From: Bog-473 sp052140165
Lineage (GTDB): Bacteria > Actinomycetota > Acidimicrobiia > Acidimicrobiales > RAAP-2
DNA length: 64,000 nt
NCBI GenBank assembly: GCA_052140165.1
Contig: JBKQUM010000125.1
Span: 44,996 to 108,995 of the forward strand
Direction: 5' to 3'
Positions within the stretch are counted from its first letter, which is position 1. Every line of letters begins with the position of its first letter. A model generated the notes under the pieces. That model did not search any database. It was given only the letters and a program-made list of their open reading frames with translations, and was not told the DNA's origin. This document shows positions 17,022-23,855 of this stretch, piece after piece. A program made the position numbers and the translations under genes.

Positions 17022-17999
17022 ATGTTCGCCTACGTCATTAGGCGCTTGCTGATCAGCATCGTCGTGCTGTTCTTCGCGACGATCTTCGTCTTCGTACTCG
17101 TCGCCAGCTCGGGCAACCCTCTGGCACTCCTGAACGCCAACCCCCACATCCCGCACGCGACCATCGTGGCGAGGGAGAACCTGCTGCACCTCAACGACCC
17201 GCTGTGGCAGCGCTACTGGATCTGGCTCAACGGCGCCATCCACGGGAACCTGGGCACCTCCATCAGCGGGCAGGACGTCGCGTCAGAGGCGATCTCGCAC
17301 CTGTTCGTCACCCTGCGCATGGTCATCGTCGCCACCGTGATCGCCATCTTCGTCGCCATCTTCATGGGCGTCCTGGCCGCGGTGCGGCAGGGCAAGGTCA
17401 CCGACCACGCCATCACGGTGACGAACTTCGTGCTGCTCGCCACGCCGATCTTCGTGCTGGGCCTCGCCCTCAAGGAGTTCGTGGCCATCCCGATCAACCA
17501 GCACCTCAACAAGATCATCTTCTACACCGACGGAGAGCAGAGCCCGACGCTCAGCGGTTCGTTCTTCAGCCGTCTCCCCGACTACGCGGCGCACACTGCC
17601 CTGCCCGTCATCACGCTCGTCCTCATTTCGTACGCGTCATGGGCGATCTACCAGCGATCGTCCATGATCGAGACGCTCGACGCCGACCACGTGCGACTGG
17701 CACGGGCCAAGGGCCTGAGCCAGCGCAGGGTGCTCATCCGCCACGTCCTCCGCAATGCGCTGATCCCGGTCACGACCGTCGTCGCTCTGGACTTCGCCGC
17801 CGTGCTCGGCGGCGCCATCATCACCGAGATCGTCTTCGGCTGGCAGGGACTGGGGCAGTGGTACCTCAACGGCGTCCTCACGCTCGACACGAACGTGATG
17901 CTCGCCTACCTCCTCATCACGGCCACCTTCGTCATCGGCTTCAACCTCCTCGCCGACATCCTCTACGGCGTGCTCGACCCGAGGATCCGCTATGCCTGA
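17022..17999 (+). CDS. Peptide ABC transporter permease, DppB type
   Basis: Inner-membrane permease subunit of a peptide-class ABC importer. It starts with a helix at once (MFAYVIRRLLISIVVLFFAT), then an extracytoplasmic loop and five further helices. The EAA-loop for docking the ATPases reads LDADHVRLARAKGLSQRRVL (near residues 225-244) followed by IRHVLRNALIPV, typical of DppB. At 325 aa it is full length. No ribosome site precedes the ATG, but TAGAAT lies 6 nt upstream, arguing for a leaderless mRNA. It overlaps dppC by 8 nt. Confidence 0.92.
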   Translation: MFAYVIRRLLISIVVLFFATIFVFVLVASSGNPLALLNANPHIPHATIVARENLLHLNDPLWQRYWIWLNGAIHGNLGTSISGQDVASEAISHLFVTLRMVIVATVIAIFVAIFMGVLAAVRQGKVTDHAITVTNFVLLATPIFVLGLALKEFVAIPINQHLNKIIFYTDGEQSPTLSGSFFSRLPDYAAHTALPVITLVLISYASWAIYQRSSMIETLDADHVRLARAKGLSQRRVLIRHVLRNALIPVTTVVALDFAAVLGGAIITEIVFGWQGLGQWYLNGVLTLDTNVMLAYLLITATFVIGFNLLADILYGVLDPRIRYA

Positions 18000-18993
18000 A
18001 CCGGTCGCGCAGGAGAACTTCGTGATTCAGACGCCGGAGCGTGTTGCCGCGGTCGAGGCCGGCGCCCACACGCTGGCCGGCGTCGGCGCCGGCCTGGAGC
18101 TCTCCGCCGGCGACGCCCACGGGCTCTCGGGAGAGGCGAAGAGCCAGTCCCGCATCGTCCTCGGCCGCTTCTTCCACCAGCGCCTGGCCATGATCGGCCT
18201 CGGCATCTTCGCCCTGCTGGGCATCGCCTCCATCGTCGTCGGCCACTTCTGGCAGTACAGCTACACCTCCATCACCAACAACCTCAACGACCCGCCGTCG
18301 TGGGCCAACCCGTTCGGCACGAACGCCATCGGGAACGACATGTTCGCCCAGGTCATGGCGGGCGTCGAGAAGGACATAGAGATCGCGCTGACCGTGGCCG
18401 CCATGGCGACGCTCATCGGCGTGACGATCGGCGCCATCGCCGGCTTCTACCGCGGCTGGGTCGACTCGCTGCTCATGCGCTTCGTCGACCTGGTACTGGT
18501 GCTGCCAGTACTGGCCGTGCTGATCCTTCTGTCGGCCAAGCTCTCCAAGGAGTCGGACAACTGGCTCGGCCTGGCCTTCATCATCGGCCTGTTGTCGTGG
18601 ACCTACGTCGCCCGGCTGGTGCGGGCAGACTTCCTGTCACTGCGAGAGCGTGACTTCGTCGAGGCCTCCCGGGCGCTCGGCGCCACCAACCGGCGCATCA
18701 TCGTCAAGCACATGCTGCCCAACGCCGTCGGTCCCATCATCGTCAACGCGACGCTCACGGTCGCACTGAGCATCATCTTCGAGTCGACACTCTCGTTCCT
18801 CGGGCTCGGCGTCCAGCCACCCAACGTCTCGCTGGGACTGCTGGTGGACCAGGGGCAGGATTCGGCCACGACGGAATGGTGGCTCTTCGTGTTCCCCGTG
18901 GTCTTCCTCATCGTGCTGATCCTCTCCATCTTCCTGGTCGGCGACGGCCTCCGCGAGGCCTTCGACCCCAAGAAGAGCCGGGTCCGGGCCTGA
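17992..18993 (+). CDS. Peptide ABC transporter permease, DppC type
   Basis: Second membrane subunit of the peptide importer, pairing with the DppB-type protein. It has a longer hydrophilic N-terminus (about 55 residues, Ala/Glu-rich) before the first helix RLAMIGLGIFALLGIASIVV, which is usual for DppC. Five more helices follow, and the EAA-loop LRERDFVEASRALGATNRR (near 218-236) leads into IIVKHMLPNAVGPIIV. Length 333 aa. It overlaps dppB by 8 nt and shares its stop TGA with the start ATG of dppD (TGATG). Confidence 0.92.
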   Translation: MPEPVAQENFVIQTPERVAAVEAGAHTLAGVGAGLELSAGDAHGLSGEAKSQSRIVLGRFFHQRLAMIGLGIFALLGIASIVVGHFWQYSYTSITNNLNDPPSWANPFGTNAIGNDMFAQVMAGVEKDIEIALTVAAMATLIGVTIGAIAGFYRGWVDSLLMRFVDLVLVLPVLAVLILLSAKLSKESDNWLGLAFIIGLLSWTYVARLVRADFLSLRERDFVEASRALGATNRRIIVKHMLPNAVGPIIVNATLTVALSIIFESTLSFLGLGVQPPNVSLGLLVDQGQDSATTEWWLFVFPVVFLIVLILSIFLVGDGLREAFDPKKSRVRA

Positions 18994-20039
18994 TGACCGA
19001 GCCCGCGCTGCAGATCGACCGCCTCGAGGTGGACTTCCCGACGAAGGACGGCGTCGTCCACGCCGTGCGAGGCGTGGACTTCACGTTGGCAGCCGGCGAG
19101 GTCCTCGGTATCGTCGGAGAGTCGGGCTCCGGAAAATCGGTGACGGCACTGGCGAGCATGGGGCTGCTCCCCAAGAGCGCCCAGGTGCGCGGCTCCATCC
19201 GCTTCCAGGGCCGCGAGATCCTCGGCCTCAAGGAGAAGCAGCTGACCAAGGTGCGCGGCACGGGCATCGCCATGATCTTCCAGGACCCGATGACCTCGCT
19301 GAACCCCGTCTACACGATCGGCTGGCAGATCGCCGAGGCGATCCTGGCGCACCAGGACATCTCCAAGAACGCCGCCAAGCAGCGTGCCATAGAGCTGCTG
19401 GCCAAGGTCGGCATCCCGAACCCCGCGGAGCGAGTGGACAACTACCCGCACGAGTTCTCCGGCGGCATGCGCCAGCGGGCGGTGATCGCCATCGCCATGG
19501 CCAACGACCCCGAGGTGATCCTGGCGGACGAGCCGACCACCGCGCTCGACGTGACGGTGCAGGCCCAGGTGCTCGACTCGCTCAGGACGGCCCTCACCGA
19601 GACGGGCGCGGCGCTCCTTCTCATCACGCACGACCTTGGTGTCATCGCCGGCATCGCCGACCGCGTCCTGGTCATGTACGCCGGGCGGGCCGTGGAGACC
19701 GGCACGGCCGAGGACGTCTTCTACCGGCCGTCCATGCCCTACACGCTCGGCCTGCTCGGCTCGTTGCCCCGCCTCGACAGCGACGGGAGCGAGCGCCTGC
19801 GCCAGATCCCGGGGTCCCCCCCCTCCATGCTCGGCGACCGCACGGGCTGCCCTTTCGTTCCCCGCTGCCCGCTGGCGGCCGAGATCTGCACGACCACGGA
19901 GCCCGAGCTCGTGGTCGTGCCGTCGGTCACCTCCGAGGAGGGCGGCCACCGGGCGGCCTGCCACTTCGCAGAGGCAGTGGGCCGAGGGGACCATGGCGGG
20001 GTCTTCACCGACGGCGTCGTGGACAACGTGGTCGCATGA
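18993..20039 (+). CDS. Peptide ABC transporter ATP-binding protein, DppD type
   Basis: ATPase that powers peptide uptake together with the next gene product. It shows Walker A GESGSGKS (residues ~39-46), the Q-loop QDPMTSLNP, the ABC signature SGGMRQR, Walker B VILADEPTTALD and the H-loop THDLGVI. The C-terminal oligopeptide-type extension has the cysteine cluster GCPFVPRCPLAAEIC. The 348-aa length is normal. The ATG overlaps the dppC stop, and the end overlaps the dppF start by 4 nt (ATGA), so the four permease and ATPase genes are one coupled unit. Confidence 0.93.
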   Translation: MTEPALQIDRLEVDFPTKDGVVHAVRGVDFTLAAGEVLGIVGESGSGKSVTALASMGLLPKSAQVRGSIRFQGREILGLKEKQLTKVRGTGIAMIFQDPMTSLNPVYTIGWQIAEAILAHQDISKNAAKQRAIELLAKVGIPNPAERVDNYPHEFSGGMRQRAVIAIAMANDPEVILADEPTTALDVTVQAQVLDSLRTALTETGAALLLITHDLGVIAGIADRVLVMYAGRAVETGTAEDVFYRPSMPYTLGLLGSLPRLDSDGSERLRQIPGSPPSMLGDRTGCPFVPRCPLAAEICTTTEPELVVVPSVTSEEGGHRAACHFAEAVGRGDHGGVFTDGVVDNVVA

Positions 20040-21070
20040 CCGTCTCCGAGGCCGGCACGACCGCGACGACACCGTCAGCGCAGGCGCCGCTGCTCGAAGT
20101 CACCGACCTTGTCAAGGAGTTCCCCCTCCGGGGCGGCACCTTCGTCCGGCACCGCGTCGGAGTCGTGCACGCGGTCAGCGGCGTTTCGTTCACCATCTCC
20201 CCGGGCGAGACGCTCGGCCTGGTCGGCGAGTCGGGCTGTGGCAAGTCGACCACGGGGCGATCGATACTCCAGCTGATCGCGCCGACGTCGGGCTCGGTCA
20301 AATTCGAGGGCACGGAGCTCACGGAGCTCGATTCGGGGGACATGCGGCGTATGCGCCGACAGATCCAGGTCGTCTTCCAGGACCCGTTCGCGTCGCTCGA
20401 CCCGCGGCTCCCCGTCGGTGAGGCCATCGCCGAGCCGCTCTACATCCACGGCATCCGCGACCGCTCAGCGGTCCAGCGCCGGGTGGCCGAGATGCTGAAG
20501 CTGGTCGGGCTCGAGCCCTACCATGCCAACCGCTACCCCAACGAGTTCTCGGGTGGCCAGCGTCAGAGGGTGGGCATCGCGCGGGCCCTGGTGCTCCAGC
20601 CGAAGCTGCTCGTGCTGGACGAGCCCGTGTCGGCGCTCGACGTGTCGATCCAGGCGGGTGTCGTCAACCTGCTCGACGACCTGCAGACGGAACTGGGCGT
20701 GGCGTTCCTCTTCATCGCCCACGACCTGTCCGTGGTCCGGCACATCTCGGACCGGGTGGCCGTCATGTACCTCGGCAAGATCGTCGAAATCGGCGACCGG
20801 AAGAACGTCTACGAGCGCCCCGCACACCCGTACACGCAGGCGCTCCTCTCCGCCGTGCCCATCCCGGACCCCCGGGCCGAGCGGGCCCGAAAGCACATTG
20901 TGCTCGAGGGCGACGTACCCAGCCCCCAGTCACCGCCCTCGGGCTGCCGGTTTCGCACCCGCTGCTGGAAGGCCCAGGAGATCTGCGCCACGGAGGAGCC
21001 GGCGCTCGTCGACCGGGGCCAGGGTAACCCCGTCGCCTGCCATTTCGCCGAGGTGAGCGCTGTCGTCTGA
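20036..21070 (+). CDS. Peptide ABC transporter ATP-binding protein, DppF type
   Basis: Second ATPase of the importer. Walker A GESGCGKST, Q-loop QDPFASLDP, signature SGGQRQR, Walker B LLVLDEPVSALD and H-loop AHDLSVV are all present, followed by the oligopeptide C-terminal extension with CRFRTRCWKAQEIC. Length 344 aa. It begins inside the dppD stop (ATGA). Its last 141 bases lie opposite the 3' end of the convergent rnhB gene, so the C-termini of both proteins share DNA. The cysteine-bearing C-terminus looks like that of normal family members, so this gene is probably not the one with an abnormal end. Confidence 0.93.
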   Translation: MTVSEAGTTATTPSAQAPLLEVTDLVKEFPLRGGTFVRHRVGVVHAVSGVSFTISPGETLGLVGESGCGKSTTGRSILQLIAPTSGSVKFEGTELTELDSGDMRRMRRQIQVVFQDPFASLDPRLPVGEAIAEPLYIHGIRDRSAVQRRVAEMLKLVGLEPYHANRYPNEFSGGQRQRVGIARALVLQPKLLVLDEPVSALDVSIQAGVVNLLDDLQTELGVAFLFIAHDLSVVRHISDRVAVMYLGKIVEIGDRKNVYERPAHPYTQALLSAVPIPDPRAERARKHIVLEGDVPSPQSPPSGCRFRTRCWKAQEICATEEPALVDRGQGNPVACHFAEVSAVV

Positions 21071-21745
21071 TGAGCGGGTCCCGCTCCACCCCTGCCCGCA
21101 CCACGGCAGGTCGCGGACGAAGGCCCAGCTGCGGCGGTGGATCGCCGACGGCCCGTACCCGCGCAGCGCGGTCTGGTGGGTCGGCGAGGGGTAGCCCTTG
21201 TTCCGCTCGAAGTCGTAGGCGGGGTAATGGTCCGCCTCGCGGCGCATGAGCCGGTCCCGGACCACCTTGGCGAGGACGGAGGCCGCCGCCACCGACGCGC
21301 ACTTCGCGTCCCCGTCCACGATGGGCCGCACCTCGCCCGCGAACGGGTCGTCGGGATGGCGCAGCAGGTCGACCGGGCCGTCGACCAGGAGGGCCTCGGG
21401 CGGCTGCCCCAGCCCGGCGAGCGCGCGGCGTGCGGCCACCCGAAGGGCCTCGGTCATCCCCCACTGATCGCACTCGGCCGCCGAGGCGTGCCCGACCGTC
21501 CAGGCCTGGCACCACGTACCCACCGCGTCGAAAATCTCCTCGCGGCGGGCCTCGCTCAACATCTTGGAGTCCCGGAGCCACGGCGGCATGGACCGGCGCG
21601 TCACGCGGGGGCGCACCACGGCGACGCCGACGGTGACCGGACCGGCCCAGGCGCCGCGCCCGACCTCGTCGAGACCCGCCACGCACTCGTACCCCTTGGC
21701 GCGCAGGCGCCGCTCCTCCTTGAGGTCCGGTGTGCGGACGGTCAT
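20930..21745 (-). CDS. rnhB: Ribonuclease HII
   Basis: Removes ribonucleotides and the RNA strand of RNA-DNA hybrids. The N-terminal GLDEVGRGAWAGPV (24-37) holds the D26/E27 catalytic pair; SKMLSE, DGDAKCASVAAASVLAKV, ERNKGYPSPTHQTAL and RRSWAFVRDLPW follow as in bacterial RNase HII. The family normally ends soon after that last motif (about 225 aa here); this frame continues for about 45 further residues, and that tail lies opposite the dppF gene. GAGGGTG about 5 nt before the ATG is its ribosome site. The tail may be a read-on artefact of the frame or a genuine disordered end. Confidence 0.93.
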   Translation of the reverse strand: MTVRTPDLKEERRLRAKGYECVAGLDEVGRGAWAGPVTVGVAVVRPRVTRRSMPPWLRDSKMLSEARREEIFDAVGTWCQAWTVGHASAAECDQWGMTEALRVAARRALAGLGQPPEALLVDGPVDLLRHPDDPFAGEVRPIVDGDAKCASVAAASVLAKVVRDRLMRREADHYPAYDFERNKGYPSPTHQTALRGYGPSAIHRRSWAFVRDLPWCGQGWSGTRSSDDSAHLGEMAGDGVTLAPVDERRLLRGADLLGLPAAGAKPAARGR

Positions 21746-21769
21746 CGGTTCACCCTCGGGCGCACCTCA

Positions 21770-21775
21770 TACCAT
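21770..21775 (+). promoter_or_regulatory. -10 box with leaderless spacing to GTG 21782
   Basis: TACCAT ends 6 nt before the GTG start of the 79-aa gene. No ribosome site is needed for a leaderless mRNA, and none is obvious beyond a G-run. Confidence 0.5.
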
Positions 21776-21781
21776 GGGGGC

Positions 21782-22021
21782 GTGAGCGACGACGGGGGGG
21801 ATGCACCTGATGCGAACGCACGGTCGCCGTTGGTTCCCGGGACCAAGGTGGACGTGCGCAACCGGTACCAGGGCACGTGGGTGCGCGGCTTCGAGGTCGC
21901 CGAGGCGACCCCGGAGGGCTATCGCATCCGCCGCCTGTCGGACGGGAGCACGCTGGGCGAGCTCTTCTCCCGGGACGATGTCCGCCGGGAGCGGACGCGC
22001 CAGGGCTTCTGGTGGCACTGA
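21782..22021 (+). CDS. Small hypothetical protein, 79 aa
   Basis: I cannot name this family. The GTG start is supported by TACCAT 6 nt upstream. After an acidic N-terminus (MSDDGGDAPDAN) the body VDVRNRYQGTWVRGFEVAEA followed by GYRIRRLSDGSTLGELF resembles a compact SH3/Tudor-like beta barrel in pattern, and the end (RRERTRQGFWWH) is basic and aromatic. There is no signal peptide or membrane segment. It is divergent from rnhB, and convergent, with a 4-nt gap, with the GYD-domain gene. Possible role: a small protein that binds a nucleic acid or a protein partner (weak inference). Confidence 0.65.
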   Translation: MSDDGGDAPDANARSPLVPGTKVDVRNRYQGTWVRGFEVAEATPEGYRIRRLSDGSTLGELFSRDDVRRERTRQGFWWH

Positions 22022-22025
22022 GGCG

Positions 22026-22325
22026 TCAGGCCTTCCCGGCTTTGAGCACGCCCTCGATGTAGTCGTCGATCGGAATGGCCGAGAGCGTCAGCGTCTTGAG
22101 GGTCCCCCGGGAGCCCAGGACCAACGCCACCCGCGCCATGGTGGTCTCGTCGGGGGCGTCGAGGACGGTGCAGAAGTCGTACTGGCCCAGCAATGCCCAT
22201 TGAGCCACCACGCGCACGCCCATCGCCTCCACCTCGGCGTTGACGGCCTTGAGCCGGTCGGGGTTCTCGGTCAGCGTGGCCGCCCCGTCGGGCCCCACGG
22301 TGGAGAGCATGAGGAACGTCGCCAT
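22026..22325 (-). CDS. GYD-domain protein
   Basis: A 99-aa single-domain protein of the GYD family (ferredoxin-like alpha-beta fold, function undefined). The pattern TFLMLSTVGPDGAATL at the N-terminus and LGQYDFCTVLDAPDETTMARV in the middle match the family, with GQYD in place of GxYD. No membrane segment. A TAGCGT box lies 6 nt before the ATG, so it is probably expressed as a leaderless mRNA. It follows the acyl-CoA synthetase gene on the same strand with a 37-nt gap, but has its own promoter-like box. Confidence 0.75.
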   Translation of the reverse strand: MATFLMLSTVGPDGAATLTENPDRLKAVNAEVEAMGVRVVAQWALLGQYDFCTVLDAPDETTMARVALVLGSRGTLKTLTLSAIPIDDYIEGVLKAGKA

Positions 22326-22331
22326 GCGATC

Positions 22332-22337
22332 ACGCTA
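22332..22337 (-). promoter_or_regulatory. -10 box of the GYD gene, leaderless spacing
   Basis: TAGCGT on the minus strand, 6 nt before the ATG at 22325. Confidence 0.5.
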
Positions 22338-22362
22338 CCGCAGGGGCGGGCCGGCGCCGCCC

Positions 22363-23838
22363 TCAGCGCAGCTCGCCCCGCACGACCTTGCCCAGCGCGT
22401 TGCGGGGCAGAGCGTCGACGAGGCGCACCTCGCGCGGACGCTTGAACGGCGCCAGCTCGGCTGCCGCCAGCTCGCCGAGCGAGGCCAGGTCGGGATCGCC
22501 CACGACATAGGCCACCACCGTCTCGCCCCACTCCGGCGAGGGCACCCCGACCACCGCCACCTCGTCCACCCCAGGGTGGCGGGAAAGGACGGCCTCGACC
22601 TCGGCGGGGTAGACGTTGTGGCCACCCGAGATGATCAGCTCCGTGCGCCGGCCCCGGACCGTGACGTACCCGTCGTCGGCCACCGACACGAGGTCGCCCG
22701 TGGAGAACCACTCTCCCGGCGCCGGCGCGTCACGGCCCCAATAGCCACGGCACAACGACGGGCCGCGCACGAGCAGTTCGCCCACGCCGTGCTCGTCCGC
22801 CTCCTCGACGGCGGCCTCGACACCGGGCAGCGGCACGCCGACCGAACCGGGCCGGCGCTCCCCCTCCACCGGGTTGGACAGGGTCAGCAGCGTCTCGGTC
22901 ATGCCGTAGCGCTCCAGCACCGCGACGCCGTCGGCGGCCAGCCGGTGCCACAGGTCGACCGCGAGCGGCGCCGAGCCCGAGACGCAGAGGCGCAGTGCGG
23001 CGAGCTCACGCACCGGGCCCGACGCGGCGAGCCGATGGTACATGGTGGGGACGCCGAAGAACATGGTGCAGCCCGGTGCCGCCCGTCGCACCGCGGCAGG
23101 GTCGAAGCGGTCGAACACCACGGCGGACGCGCCGGCGGCCAGCGTCCCGAACAACCCCGCGCAGAGCCCGTGGACGTGGAAGAGCGGCAGGCTCAGGAGC
23201 AGACGGTCCTCGGGCCCCCACGCCCACGCCGTGTGCAGTGCCGCGGTGCCCGCCAGGAGGGACCCGTGCGTGTGCACGGCGCCCTTGGGCTTGCCGGTGG
23301 TGCCCGAGGTGTAGACGATCAGGGCGTCGTCGCCCGGCTGCCGCTCGGGGTCGGCGCCGGGCTGGGCGCGCTCGGCCTCCGCTGCCAGGTGGTCGATGCC
23401 CAGCGTGGTGACGCCGGGACCGACCGGGTCATCGGAGCCGGGACCATCGACCAGGCGCAGCACCGGCTGGGCATCGCCGACGACGTGGGCCAGCTCGGGG
23501 GGTCCGGCCGACGGGCTCACGGGCACGAGCACGGCGCCGGCGCGCAGCACCGCGAGGAGGGCCTCGACGGATTGGACCGTCGCGCGGGCCTGCCACAGGA
23601 CCCGATCGCCCGGACCGACGCCGCGCGAGGCGAGAACGGCGGCCATCAGCGCGGTGCGCCGGTGGAGGCCTGCGCCGTCGACGGCAACGCCTCCCCATCC
23701 GTCGACCAGCACGGGTGCGCCGGGCCGGCCCTCCCACAGCCGCTGCCACACCTCGGGCAGGCTCCTGCCGGGCGGCAGGGAGCTCCGCGGGGGCCACCGC
23801 CCCGGGGGCACGAGCGCTCTCACCGCCGGCGACCGCAC
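22363..23838 (-). CDS. AMP-forming acyl-CoA synthetase (malonyl-CoA synthetase / MatB-like)
   Basis: Adenylate-forming enzyme that activates a carboxylic acid with ATP and CoA. The P-loop IVYTSGTTGKPKGAVHTHG, the core motif YGMTET, the FSTGDLVSVADDGYVTVRGR hinge region, and the C-terminal lysine in NALGKVVRGELR are all present. At 491 aa it is compact, like MatB-type malonyl/methylmalonyl-CoA synthetases, and the GMTET-LTLSNPVEGERRPGSVG order is close to that group; the substrate is still inferred. The start GTG at 23838 gives a divergent layout with only 17 bp to the mannosidase start; GTG 23823 is an in-frame alternative. Confidence 0.85.
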   Translation of the reverse strand: MRSPAVRALVPPGRWPPRSSLPPGRSLPEVWQRLWEGRPGAPVLVDGWGGVAVDGAGLHRRTALMAAVLASRGVGPGDRVLWQARATVQSVEALLAVLRAGAVLVPVSPSAGPPELAHVVGDAQPVLRLVDGPGSDDPVGPGVTTLGIDHLAAEAERAQPGADPERQPGDDALIVYTSGTTGKPKGAVHTHGSLLAGTAALHTAWAWGPEDRLLLSLPLFHVHGLCAGLFGTLAAGASAVVFDRFDPAAVRRAAPGCTMFFGVPTMYHRLAASGPVRELAALRLCVSGSAPLAVDLWHRLAADGVAVLERYGMTETLLTLSNPVEGERRPGSVGVPLPGVEAAVEEADEHGVGELLVRGPSLCRGYWGRDAPAPGEWFSTGDLVSVADDGYVTVRGRRTELIISGGHNVYPAEVEAVLSRHPGVDEVAVVGVPSPEWGETVVAYVVGDPDLASLGELAAAELAPFKRPREVRLVDALPRNALGKVVRGELR

Positions 23839-23842
23839 GTCA

Positions 23843-23848
23843 TAGTCT
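23843..23848 (+). promoter_or_regulatory. -10 box of the GH38 gene, leaderless spacing
   Basis: TAGTCT ends 7 nt before the ATG at 23856, inside the 17-bp gap to the divergent synthetase gene. Confidence 0.55.
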
Positions 23849-23855
23849 GGCGGTC

